Of a stretch of 64,000 nucleotides of DNA, positions 1 to 8,663 are shown in pieces. The stretch comes from Mycobacterium heidelbergense. Its GTDB lineage: Bacteria > Actinomycetota > Actinomycetes > Mycobacteriales > Mycobacteriaceae. The stretch spans positions 992,001 through 1,056,000 of the forward strand of contig NZ_AP022615.1 of the NCBI RefSeq assembly GCF_010730745.1, in the 5' to 3' direction. A program made the translations under genes and the position numbers. The notes below the pieces were generated by a model that was not told the origin of the DNA, searched no databases, and saw only the letters and a list, made by a program, of their open reading frames with translations. Each line of letters opens with the position of its first letter. Position 1 is the first letter of the stretch.

Positions 1-459
1 GATCCTGGCCGCGTTCGGGCCGTCGAGGTTCAACGACGTCACACCGTTAACGTTGTAGGCGATGGCGATGGGCCCGAACACCATCGGCAGGTTCCACACC
101 GGCGAACCGCACCGCTGCTGCCCCCTGGCGTACTCGTCCTTGCTCAGCGGCGAGTCGGAGGCGCCGAAATCGGTTTGGTTGCCCATGAATTCGCTGATCC
201 CCGCGCCGGAGCCGTTGGGCGTGTAGTTCAGGGTCTGGCCCGGGCAGGCTTGTTCGAAGGCCTTGACAAAACGGTCCATCGCGTTGAGCTGCGCCGTGGA
301 GCCGCTGGCCTTCAGGGTCGGCTTGCCGCCGCAGGCCACCTTCGCCGACGACTCGCCCGTCGCGCTTCCCCCGGTGCCGTTGTTGTCACCGCCACACGCC
401 GACAGCAGCACCGCGCCCGCGGCCAGGACGCTCGCGACGCCAAACCGATTGACTCGCAC
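1..459 (-). CDS. pstS: Phosphate ABC transporter substrate-binding lipoprotein PstS (3' part missing)
   Basis: Periplasmic/cell-wall phosphate-binding component of the Pst importer. From the GTG at 459 the product has a short basic start, a hydrophobic stretch and the lipobox LLSAC, followed by a Gly/Thr/Ser-rich linker. The mature part contains KASGSTAQLNAM and NGSGAGISEF, which in PstS proteins form the phosphate pocket, and QTDFGASDSPLS. It most resembles mycobacterial PstS3 by eye. A GGAG lies about nine bases before the GTG. The gene runs off the left edge, so only about 153 N-terminal residues are visible. Partner genes pstA, pstB and pstC are not in the window; lpqC lies upstream on the same strand with a 128-base gap. 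Confidence 0.85.
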   Translation of the reverse strand, partial: MRVNRFGVASVLAAGAVLLSACGGDNNGTGGSATGESSAKVACGGKPTLKASGSTAQLNAMDRFVKAFEQACPGQTLNYTPNGSGAGISEFMGNQTDFGASDSPLSKDEYARGQQRCGSPVWNLPMVFGPIAIAYNVNGVTSLNLDGPNAARI

Positions 460-587
460 CGCAATATCTCCGTACGGCACGGCCGAGACAACCGCCGCCA
501 CCGTGGCCGCGGCCCGCAAAACTGCCGTCTTCCTCGCGGCCATGAGGCATGGTAACAAGATCGCCCCCGCGCGCCGATCGGCCAGGT

Positions 588-1505
588 CTAGCCGCGCGTG
601 TGCGCAAGAAAAAACTGCGCGATGACGTGTGAGGCGTCCAGCGCGCGCGAGGTGCGCCCGATGATCGCCTGGGGCAGATATTGTTTGCCGCCCGGCCAGG
701 TGTGCCCGCCGTTGTCGATCTGGTAGAAGACCACCTCGGTGGACGCCGCGCACGCCGCGGAATCGAAGCGGTGAACGACGGTGCCGTCCCCCACGTCGGG
801 CAACACCTGCGCCGACGGCACGCCCTGGCAGCCGTCGACCGAGCGCCACTTGCCCACCACGTCGTTCGCCGCCATGGAATGGCTGACCCCGCCGCGGCCG
901 TGCACCTTTCCGCCGTTGAACGGCACCAGCGGATCGGCGGTGCCGTGCGCGTCCAAAACCGACACCGGCCGCGACGGATTGCAGGGCACCCCGGCGCCCA
1001 GCGTGCCCGCGATCGGCGCGATCGCGGCGACGAGGTCGGCGCGGTCACAGGCCAGCCTGTTCGACATGAAACCGCCGTTGGACATGCCGGTGGCGAAGAC
1101 GTGCCCGGGCGCGATGTTGTATTCGCTTTCCAGCTTGCCGGCCAGCGCGGCCAAAAACCCGACGTCGTCGACATGGCGGCGATCGGCCGGTGACGCCCCC
1201 CGCCCGTCGGCCCAGCTTTTGTCGTAACCGTCGGGATAGGCCACGAGCAGGTTGTCGACGTCGGCGACGGTGTCGAAGTCGGTCAGCCCCCGCTGCCCGA
1301 CTCCCGTACCGCCGCCGCCGTGCAGGCTGAGCACCAACCCGACCGGATCGCCGGGCGGCACGTGCAGGGTGTAGGTCCGGTCCATGCCGCCGGAACGCAA
1401 GGTGCCGGGCAGATCCCGCGCGCTGGCCGCCGACACGTGCTGCACGCCGCAGCCGGCCACACACGCCGCCAGCACGGCGAGCGGCAACCATCGCGCGTGC
1501 GGCAT
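588..1505 (-). CDS. lpqC: LpqC, lipoprotein esterase of the PHB depolymerase/feruloyl esterase type
   Basis: A 305-residue lipoprotein with a signal peptide ending in VAGC (lipidated Cys19). It has an alpha/beta-hydrolase fold: an oxyanion-loop LSLHGGGGTG near residue 60, nucleophile elbow GMSNGG (Ser142), an Asp in HGTADPLVPF, and a His in NGGHTWPGG. This is the polyhydroxybutyrate depolymerase/feruloyl esterase family, so hydrolysis of a short ester at the cell envelope is expected; the substrate is unknown. Length and context fit M. tuberculosis LpqC (Rv3298c). It shares strand with pstS downstream; the small secreted genes on the other side are divergent. An ATG start at 1505 gives the full signal peptide. 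Confidence 0.88.
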   Translation of the reverse strand: MPHARWLPLAVLAACVAGCGVQHVSAASARDLPGTLRSGGMDRTYTLHVPPGDPVGLVLSLHGGGGTGVGQRGLTDFDTVADVDNLLVAYPDGYDKSWADGRGASPADRRHVDDVGFLAALAGKLESEYNIAPGHVFATGMSNGGFMSNRLACDRADLVAAIAPIAGTLGAGVPCNPSRPVSVLDAHGTADPLVPFNGGKVHGRGGVSHSMAANDVVGKWRSVDGCQGVPSAQVLPDVGDGTVVHRFDSAACAASTEVVFYQIDNGGHTWPGGKQYLPQAIIGRTSRALDASHVIAQFFLAHTRG

Positions 1506-1709
1506 GCCGTCAAATTACCGATCGCTCCCGCGAATCCACGAGTCCGGGGGGCCGAGGCGTCGGCCGTCGGCGGACACTAGCCCGAAGTTGCGCTGTTCGC
1601 AATCTCGGCGACGACTGTTTCGCCCCTACTCGTAACGTTTTGGCAACGTTCTAGGCCAGACTTTAAGGTGACAAAGCCATCGCACTTATGTTCCAGGGGA
1701 GTATCGGAA

Positions 1710-2063
1710 ATGACGAGTGTCCGTACCCGTAATCGCGGCCCGCGGTTGACGCTGTTGGCCGCCGCCCCCCTCCTGGCGGTCGGGCTGCTCGGCCCGCTGG
1801 AAGCCGCCCCGACCGCCCACGCCGACGGCACCGACGACGCTTTCATCGCCGCGCTGCACGCCCACGGCATCAGCCACGAATCACCCAAGTCCGCAATCGC
1901 GGCCGGCCACCTGGTTTGCCACCAGCTCGACATGGGCAAGACGCAGGAACAGATCGCGACCGACGTGATGAACAGCAGCACCCTCGACGGCGACAACGCC
2001 GGCTACTTCGTCGCGCTTGCCGAGCGCGCGTACTGCCCGCAGTACGCGGACGTGCCGTCGTGA
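1710..2063 (+). CDS. Small secreted DUF732 protein (copy 1)
   Basis: A 117-residue protein: a basic N-terminus, a hydrophobic signal segment, cleavage expected after AHA, then a DUF732 domain of about 75 residues. The domain has the usual DxxFIAALHAHGI start, two cysteines (VCHQL and YCPQY) positioned for a disulphide, and an Ala-rich helix. DUF732 proteins are small actinobacterial exported proteins of unknown function. The ATG at 1710 is preceded by AGGGGA. A second member with the same start context (GGAAATGACGAG) follows at 2332, so the two are a tandem duplication that has diverged. Confidence 0.85.
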   Translation: MTSVRTRNRGPRLTLLAAAPLLAVGLLGPLEAAPTAHADGTDDAFIAALHAHGISHESPKSAIAAGHLVCHQLDMGKTQEQIATDVMNSSTLDGDNAGYFVALAERAYCPQYADVPS

Positions 2064-2331
2064 CGGTGTCTCGCTTCCCCTGACCCGGCGACGCCGGGGC
2101 GTCGGCGGGCTCCCGGCGATCCGGGAGCCGGCCGCGGCGCCGCGCGCCCGGCGCGACGCCTCCCCGGGTTCCGTGGTGAACGGGTTGTTGCCAGCGACGG
2201 AACAGGCTTCCGATCCCACTGATCGCAATCTCGGGGACCGGCGCGTGTGGGAAGCTGTAACGTGCGGCGGCCGCGGCCTAACGTGCCCGGCCAGCAACCA
2301 ACTGCGATTTTGCTCTGTGGGAGTGTCGGAA

Positions 2332-2676
2332 ATGACGAGCACCCGGCTACGCGTGCGCGGCGCCTCGCGGGTGGCGTGGGCCGCCCGGCTGGTGCTGGTG
2401 AGCGTCCTCGGCCCGTTGGCGGCGGTGGCCGCGACCGCCCATGCCGACGCCACCGACGACGCCTTCCTGGCGGCGCTGACGAGCAAGGGCATCCACTTCG
2501 GATCACCGCAGAAGGCCTTCGTCGCCGCGCACGAGGTGTGCGACGAGCTCGGCAACGGCAAGACCCCGGTCCAGGTCGCGTCGACCGTGCAGAGCAACAG
2601 CGACATGGACGGCTACCACGCCGGTTTCTTCGTCGGCGCGAGCATCCGCGCGTACTGCCCGCAGTATTCGTCTTAA
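2332..2676 (+). CDS. Small secreted DUF732 protein (copy 2)
   Basis: A 114-residue paralogue of the gene at 1710. It has a signal peptide ending near AHA, then DDAFLAALTSKGI, a helix with VCDEL and a terminal YCPQY, so both cysteines are kept. The ATG at 2332 sits in the same sequence context as copy 1 (GGGAGTGTCGGAAATG), which supports this start over a much longer upstream frame. The 268 bases between the two copies have no gene. Function is unknown; the family is common as short tandem clusters in mycobacteria. Confidence 0.85.
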   Translation: MTSTRLRVRGASRVAWAARLVLVSVLGPLAAVAATAHADATDDAFLAALTSKGIHFGSPQKAFVAAHEVCDELGNGKTPVQVASTVQSNSDMDGYHAGFFVGASIRAYCPQYSS

Positions 2677-2757
2677 CGCGATCGCAACGCCGCCCTCGTC
2701 GGCACGTGATCTGCCCGTGCCTAAAATTCGGGTACCAACTATCGCGGAGAACCATTG

Positions 2758-2970
2758 GTGGTATCGAGAATCCTGGTCGGCGCCACGCTCGCCGTCGGGG
2801 CTGCGGTCGCGGTGGCGGCACCGGCCGGCGCCGACCCGAGCGTGTTCAACAACCTCAGTTGCAGCTGCCCGCAGACGGTCTCCAACGGCGGGCCCTCGCT
2901 CATCGACCAGATGGAGCGGGGCATCCAGGCCGGCCAGTCCGGCGTGGATGCCGTCCACGCCGACGAGTGA
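2758..2970 (+). CDS. Very small secreted protein with a CSCPQ motif
   Basis: A 70-residue protein from the GTG at 2758 (a TTG three bases earlier is possible; GGAG at 2746 is better spaced for the GTG). It begins with a hydrophobic signal segment ending APAGADP, so the mature part is only about 45 residues. That part contains a CSCP motif and an amphipathic stretch with LIDQMERGIQAGQSG. I do not recognise a named family. It closes the run of three small exported proteins and is convergent with atsB, whose stop lies nine bases away. Confidence 0.7.
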   Translation: MVSRILVGATLAVGAAVAVAAPAGADPSVFNNLSCSCPQTVSNGGPSLIDQMERGIQAGQSGVDAVHADE

Positions 2971-2979
2971 CGGTCGGCG

Positions 2980-5892
2980 TCAGCCCGCCGCGCCCCGCCC
3001 GACGGCCTGCACCGCCGCGTGCTCGTGCAGCGCCCGCTCGGCGTCGTGCTGGACGGGCTTGAGGTCGAAGACGACCTCCCTGACGGTTCCGGTGAAGGCG
3101 TAGGGCGCCCTGTCCTCGTAGTCGCGGTCGACGACCAGGCCGTTGTCGCGGCTGATGTCCATCCCCGCGTAGGACGTGAAGGCCAGCGGCACCGTGGTGG
3201 CCATCTCGCCCTCACCGATCAGCCGGTCGTCGGCCCACAGCGTCACCCGGCCGCCGGAGCCGGGGACCGGCCGCTCGGATTCGAACAGCATCCGCACCGT
3301 CACCTCGCCCGTGGGGATCGGCTCGGTGGACACCTGCCGGTAGGTGTCCACGCCCAGGTACGAATACGTGTGGTGCAGCCGTCGCCTCTCGTCGACCCAC
3401 AGCGCAAAGCCGCCGATGAAGTCGCCGTTGGCGACGATCACGCCCTGCGCGCCGCCGTCGGGGATCACCAGCCGGGCCTCGATGGCGTACGAGCGGCCGA
3501 GGATGCGCGGGACCATGCCGCGCTGGATGTTCTGCACGTCGCCCTTGAAGGCGAACCGGGTGGTGGTCGGCAGCGGCGGCAGGCTGCCGAACATCACCGC
3601 GATCCCGCCCAGCAGCGGCAGCACCCGGTTACGTTCGGCCTCCTCCCACCACAGCCGCTTGAGCTCGGCCAGCTTGTCGGGGCGCTCGGCCGCCAGGTCG
3701 CGGGCCTGGGAGAAGTCGTCGGGCAGGTAGTACAGCTCCCAGACGTCGGCGTCCGGGTCGTAGGTGCCGGGCGCGAACCGCTGCAGCGTCTCGGGGGACA
3801 GGTCCCACGGCGCCTTGTCCAGCCGGGCGCAGGCCCACCACCCGTCCCGGTAGATGGCGCGGCTGCCGAAGTTCTCGAAGTACTGCACCGTGTGGCGCTC
3901 CTCGGCCGCGGCGTCACCGAAGGTGTGGACGAAACTGGTCCCGTCCATGGGTTCCTGATCGAAGCCGTCGACGTGGGTCGGCTCGGGTAAACCGATGGCC
4001 TCCAACACGGTTGGGGCGATGTCGACGCAGTGGGCGAACTGGGAACGCACCTGGCCGTCGGGCCGGATCCGGCTGGGCCAGGCGACCACCATCGGGTCGC
4101 GGGTGCCACCCAGGTGGCTGGCCATCTGCTTGCCCCACTGGAACGGGGTGTTGTTGGCATGCGCCCACCCGCTCGCGAAATGCGGCGCGGTGAACTCGTC
4201 GCCGAGCGCCTCGACGCCGCCGTATTGCTCGATGAGCTCCAGCTGCTGGTCGGCGTCGAGGAGCAGGCCGTTCAGGAACGTCATCTCGTTGAACGAACCG
4301 GTGATCGTGCCCTCCATGCTGGCGCCGTTGTCGCCCCAGATGTAGAAGACCAGCGTGTTGTCCGATTCACCGAGGTCGTCGATCGCGTCGAGCAGCCGCC
4401 CGACGTTCCAGTCGGCGTTTTCGGAGAACCCCGCGAACACCTCCATCTGCCGGGCGTAGAGCTTCTTTTCGTTGTCCGACAGGCCGTCCCACGCGGGGAA
4501 CAGGTCGGGCCGCTCGGTGAGCTCGGTGTCGGGCGGCACGATCCCCAGCTGCTTCTGCCGTTCGAGCGTTTTGCGCCGGTAGACGTCCCAGCCCTCGTCG
4601 AACTCGCCGCGGTAGCGGTCGGCCCATTCCTTGAACACGTGGTGCGGCGCGTGGGTGGCGCCGGTCGAGTAGTACATCATCCACGGCTTCTCGGGGTCCT
4701 GGGCCCGCACGCCGTGCAGCCACTCGACGGCCTTGTCGGTGAGGTCGTCGGGAAAGTAGTAGGGCTTGCCGTCCTTACCCTGGGGCACGCCTATGACGGT
4801 GTTGTCCTGGGTGATGATCGGGTCGTACTGGCCGGCGGCGCCGGTCAAAAACCCCCAGAAGTGGTCGAATCCCCAACCCAGCGGCCAGTTGTCGAACGGC
4901 CCGGCGGCGCCCTGGACGTTGTCCGGGGTCAGGTGCCACTTGCCGAAACCGCCGGTGACGTAACCGTTGTCGCGCAGGATGCGGGGCAGCGACGCGCAGC
5001 TGCGCGGCTTGACCGTCGAGTAACCCGGGAAGGGGCCCGGGAACTCGCAGACCGACCCGAAGCCCACCCGGTGGTGGTTGCGCCCGGTCAGCAGCGCCGC
5101 CCGGGTCGGCGAGCACACCGCGGTGACGTGGAAGCGGTTGTAGGTCAACCCGTTTCGCGCCACCCGGGTCAGCGCCGGGGTTCGGATGGCGCCGCCGAAG
5201 GTCTCCGGGCCGCCGAACCCGGCGTCGTCGATGAGCACGATCAGCACGTTCGGCGCGCCGTCGGGCGCCTTGGCCCCGGGAACGATCGTCCAGTCGCCCA
5301 CCGACTCCGCCATGGTGCGGCCGACGGTGCCGCCGAAGGCGCGTTGCGGCAGCGGCAGCCGGGTGCGGTCGGGATTGAACTTGCCCATCGCCTCCTCGAG
5401 CGCGGCGCCCAGGCTCCGCAACGTCGAACGGCTAAGCTCGGCAACCGATTTCATCGGCGATCCGGCCAAGGCTTGTTCCACGGCGAGGCGGCCCTGCGCC
5501 GGCGTCACGGCGATGATCACCGCGCTGCCGGCGGACAGCGCCGCCCCGATCTTGTCGGCCAGCCCGCTCTTGATCCGGTGGTCGGCGAACGTGCCCGCCA
5601 ACGCCCCGGCCGCCGCGGCCGCGGCCGCTCCAAAGAAGGTGGCCAGCAGCGCCGGCGAGAACAGGCCGACGGCCAGGCCCGCCCCGGCCCCCCACGCGGC
5701 GCCGCGGCGGCCCAGCCGGTTGCCGGTGTCGACCAGCACGGGGTTGCCGTCGGCGTCCTTGCCGACCAGCACCGCGCCGCGCAGCGGGGCCCGCTTGGCC
5801 TTGGTGTGATCGGTCAGCGTCTCGAAGTCGCGGCGAGCCGAATCGAGATCCTGATAACCGGCGACGATGACCAGCGCGTGGTCTTCGCTCAT
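2980..5892 (-). CDS. atsB: Arylsulfatase AtsB with N-terminal DUF1269-like domain
   Basis: A 970-residue protein, the length I recall for M. tuberculosis AtsB (Rv3299c). Residues 1-170 look like DUF1269: Gly/Ala-rich membrane-associated helices around LGRRGAAWGAGAG and a VIIAV strand. The rest is a type I sulfatase: NVLIVLIDDAGFG metal-binding start and the sulfatase motif CSPTRAALLTGR, whose Cys260 would be converted to formylglycine, then GKWHLTP. The C-terminal third resembles the bacterial arylsulfatase extension. It would hydrolyse sulfate esters; the substrate is unknown. The ATG at 5892 is preceded by AGGAG; the open frame continues far upstream but that part overlaps the next gene. 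The P-type ATPase gene lies 38 bases upstream on the same strand, so the two are probably co-transcribed. Confidence 0.9.
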   Translation of the reverse strand: MSEDHALVIVAGYQDLDSARRDFETLTDHTKAKRAPLRGAVLVGKDADGNPVLVDTGNRLGRRGAAWGAGAGLAVGLFSPALLATFFGAAAAAAAGALAGTFADHRIKSGLADKIGAALSAGSAVIIAVTPAQGRLAVEQALAGSPMKSVAELSRSTLRSLGAALEEAMGKFNPDRTRLPLPQRAFGGTVGRTMAESVGDWTIVPGAKAPDGAPNVLIVLIDDAGFGGPETFGGAIRTPALTRVARNGLTYNRFHVTAVCSPTRAALLTGRNHHRVGFGSVCEFPGPFPGYSTVKPRSCASLPRILRDNGYVTGGFGKWHLTPDNVQGAAGPFDNWPLGWGFDHFWGFLTGAAGQYDPIITQDNTVIGVPQGKDGKPYYFPDDLTDKAVEWLHGVRAQDPEKPWMMYYSTGATHAPHHVFKEWADRYRGEFDEGWDVYRRKTLERQKQLGIVPPDTELTERPDLFPAWDGLSDNEKKLYARQMEVFAGFSENADWNVGRLLDAIDDLGESDNTLVFYIWGDNGASMEGTITGSFNEMTFLNGLLLDADQQLELIEQYGGVEALGDEFTAPHFASGWAHANNTPFQWGKQMASHLGGTRDPMVVAWPSRIRPDGQVRSQFAHCVDIAPTVLEAIGLPEPTHVDGFDQEPMDGTSFVHTFGDAAAEERHTVQYFENFGSRAIYRDGWWACARLDKAPWDLSPETLQRFAPGTYDPDADVWELYYLPDDFSQARDLAAERPDKLAELKRLWWEEAERNRVLPLLGGIAVMFGSLPPLPTTTRFAFKGDVQNIQRGMVPRILGRSYAIEARLVIPDGGAQGVIVANGDFIGGFALWVDERRRLHHTYSYLGVDTYRQVSTEPIPTGEVTVRMLFESERPVPGSGGRVTLWADDRLIGEGEMATTVPLAFTSYAGMDISRDNGLVVDRDYEDRAPYAFTGTVREVVFDLKPVQHDAERALHEHAAVQAVGRGAAG

Positions 5893-5930
5893 AAAGAAAC
5901 TCCTCGTTGGTCGGGCGGGTCGCAGGGAGA

Positions 5931-8573
5931 TTATGTCCGAACGCCGGTGACGTAGTGGAAGCGCGCGGCGCGGCGCCGGACGCGATGGGCGTGTCCGCGG
6001 GTGCGATGCGGCTCGCCGGCGGGGCGTATCGGTTCGGCGTAGAACATCATCTTGGCGAGCTCCACGAGAACCAGGTAGACGAGGACGAAGCCGCCCAGCA
6101 CGGCATAGAACTGCCATGGCAGCGGCCTGAAGCCGAGGGTGTGCGCCAGCGGCGAAATCGTGAGAACGACGCCGACGGCGACCACGGTGAGGCTGGTGCC
6201 GGCCAGCAACGCGCTCGGCCGGCTGCGGAAGAACGGGACCGTGCGCGTGCGGATGGCGAAGATGATCAGCGTCTGGGTCGCAAGCGATTCCACGAACCAG
6301 CCGGTGCGGAATTCGATGGCGCCGGCGTGCAGCACGCCCAGCATCAGCCCGAAGGTCAAGAAGTCGAACAGCGAGCTGATGGGCCCGAAAATCAGCATGA
6401 ACCGGCGGATGAAGGCGACGTTCCAGTGCGACGGCGCCTGGAGCTGTTCCTCGTCGACGCGGTCGGTGGGAATCGCCAGCTGCGAGCTGTCGTAGAGAAG
6501 GTTGTTGAGCAGGATCTGGCTGGGCAGCATGGGCAGGAACGGCAGCAGCGCCGACGCGGCGGCGGCGCTGAACATGTTGCCGAAGTTGCTCGATGTGCCC
6601 ATGAGCACGTACTTGATGGTGTTGGCGAAGATGCGCCGGCCCTCGGCCACGCCGGTGGCCAGCACGCCCAGGTCTTTTTCCAGCAGCACCACGTCGGCCG
6701 CGTCCTTGGCGACGTCGGTGGCGCTGTCGACCGAGATCCCCACGTCGGCGGCGTGCAGGGCGAGCGCGTCGTTGACACCGTCGCCGAGGAAGCCGACCGA
6801 TCGCCCCTTGCGGCGCAGCGAGGTGATCAGCCGGGCCTTCTGCTCGGGGGAGATGCGGGCGAAGATGGTGTGATTTTGCGCGACGGCCACGAACTCGTCG
6901 TCGCCGAGGGGCTCGAGCTGCGCGCCGGTGACGGTGCCCTTGGACGCCAAACCGAGGTCGGCGCAAACCTTTTCGGCCACTCGCGGGTTGTCGCCGGTGG
7001 CTATCTTGACCTCGATGCCCAGGGCGGCCAACCGGGACAGGGACTGGCGCGCCGCGGATTTGGGTTCGTCGGCGAACACCAGAAAGCCGGCCAGCGTCAG
7101 GTCGCGTTCGTCGGAGGGGGTGATCCCAGTCAGTTCGGTCAACCCGGGCGCGGGTTTGGCGGCCACGGCCACCACCCGCCGCCCGGCGGCGAACAGGGCC
7201 GCCAGGGTGTCCTGCGCGACGGGGTCCGTCATCGTGCAGCGGGCCAGCACCTGCTCGGGCGCGCCTTTGACCACGAGCACGCGCTTCCCGTCGTCGTCGA
7301 CCAGGACCGACGTCGCGCGGCGCTCGTGGTCGAACGGCAGCAGCGCGACCCGGTGCACACCACCGCCGACCAGCTGCTGCGGCCGCGGGGACTCCCAGAG
7401 CGCGGCGTCGAGCGCATTGCCGCTGGCGCCAACCGATTCCGGGTCGACGTCGGTGGCCAGCAGCCCGAGCCGGCGGACCGACTCGTCGCGCGCGCCGGCG
7501 GCGTCAACGGTGTCGACCAGGCGGATTCGGCCCTCCGTCAGGGTGCCGGTCTTGTCGGTGATCAAGATGTCGATGTCGCCCAGATCCTCGATGCACACCA
7601 ACCTTTTGACGAGCACCTTGGCCTTGGCCAGTTGCCGCGATCCCGTCGCGAGGCTGGTGCTGACCACGGCGGGCAGCAGCTGCGGGGTGATGCCGACCGC
7701 GATCGCGAGCGAGAACAGCACGGAATCGATGACCGGTTTCCGCAAGAGCAGATTGCTGACCAGGATGACCACCATCAGCGCGATCGCGACCTGCAGCAAC
7801 AGGTAGGAGAACCGGCGCAGCCCCACCTGGAAGTCGGTTTCGGGTTGCCGCTTGTCCAAACCCGCTGCGATGCGCCCGAATTCGGCGGACGTGCCGGTGG
7901 CGTACACCACCCCGGTGCCCTCCCCGGCGCTGACGATGGTGCCCATGAACGCCAGGTCGGTCGATTCGGCCAGCTCGGCGCCGGCGGGCACCGGCTGCGG
8001 CGACTTCTCCGAGTTCAGCGACTCCCCGGTCAGGATGCTTTCGTCGCATTCCAGGCCGCTGACGTCGATCAACCGGACATCGGCGGGCACGGCCTCGCCC
8101 AACGACAGCCGAATCACGTCGCCGGGAACCAGATCGGTGACGTTGACCGTGACGAATTTTCCGTTCCGGCGCGCGACGGCGTTGTGGTGCACCCGTCCGT
8201 GCAATTCGGCGGCGGCGTGCTCGGCGCGGTATTCGTTGACGAAGCCCAAACCTATGCTGGCCGCGAGGATCACGCCGATGATGACCGCCTGCATGCTGTC
8301 GCCGAGAAAGTACGAGACGATGGCGGTGCCGGCCAACAGGATGAGGACCGCGTTGCGCAGTTGACGGCCCAGCACGGCGAGCGCGTTGACCTGATGGGTC
8401 CGCACCGCGTTCGGGCCGTACCGCGCCAGCCGGGCGGCCGCCTGCGCGCCCGCGAGGCCGGCCGCCGAGCTGTCCAACCATCGCAGAACCTCGTCGACGG
8501 GGGCCGCGGCGACCCGCGCGGCGGTCAGCGCCGCCGGTTCCGGCGCCGTGGGCGCCTTCGGTGTTATCGACAT
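5931..8573 (-). CDS. MgtA-type Mg2+-importing P-type ATPase
   Basis: An 880-residue P-type ATPase. Visible motifs in order: TM helices near 70-115, actuator TGES, a TM pair with ITPQLLPAVVSTSLA, the phosphorylation site DKTGTLTEG, the hinge GDGVNDALALHAADVG, and a C-terminal bundle of about six TM helices. The ITPQLLP segment followed by AKVLVKRL is characteristic of the MgtA/MgtB (type IIIB) subgroup rather than heavy-metal or Ca2+ pumps, so Mg2+ uptake is the best guess. The ATG at 8573 follows GGAGAAG. No MgtC or regulatory leader is apparent upstream. Its close spacing to atsB is notable because sulfatases use a divalent metal. Confidence 0.85.
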   Translation of the reverse strand: MSITPKAPTAPEPAALTAARVAAAPVDEVLRWLDSSAAGLAGAQAAARLARYGPNAVRTHQVNALAVLGRQLRNAVLILLAGTAIVSYFLGDSMQAVIIGVILAASIGLGFVNEYRAEHAAAELHGRVHHNAVARRNGKFVTVNVTDLVPGDVIRLSLGEAVPADVRLIDVSGLECDESILTGESLNSEKSPQPVPAGAELAESTDLAFMGTIVSAGEGTGVVYATGTSAEFGRIAAGLDKRQPETDFQVGLRRFSYLLLQVAIALMVVILVSNLLLRKPVIDSVLFSLAIAVGITPQLLPAVVSTSLATGSRQLAKAKVLVKRLVCIEDLGDIDILITDKTGTLTEGRIRLVDTVDAAGARDESVRRLGLLATDVDPESVGASGNALDAALWESPRPQQLVGGGVHRVALLPFDHERRATSVLVDDDGKRVLVVKGAPEQVLARCTMTDPVAQDTLAALFAAGRRVVAVAAKPAPGLTELTGITPSDERDLTLAGFLVFADEPKSAARQSLSRLAALGIEVKIATGDNPRVAEKVCADLGLASKGTVTGAQLEPLGDDEFVAVAQNHTIFARISPEQKARLITSLRRKGRSVGFLGDGVNDALALHAADVGISVDSATDVAKDAADVVLLEKDLGVLATGVAEGRRIFANTIKYVLMGTSSNFGNMFSAAAASALLPFLPMLPSQILLNNLLYDSSQLAIPTDRVDEEQLQAPSHWNVAFIRRFMLIFGPISSLFDFLTFGLMLGVLHAGAIEFRTGWFVESLATQTLIIFAIRTRTVPFFRSRPSALLAGTSLTVVAVGVVLTISPLAHTLGFRPLPWQFYAVLGGFVLVYLVLVELAKMMFYAEPIRPAGEPHRTRGHAHRVRRRAARFHYVTGVRT

Positions 8574-8663
8574 CGCGGGGCTTCTCCTAGCGCACCAGTT
8601 TGTTGTTCACCGTTTGTCTGCCCGAGTCCGGAGCCTTCGGCAGGCCGCCCCGAACCCGGGGCC

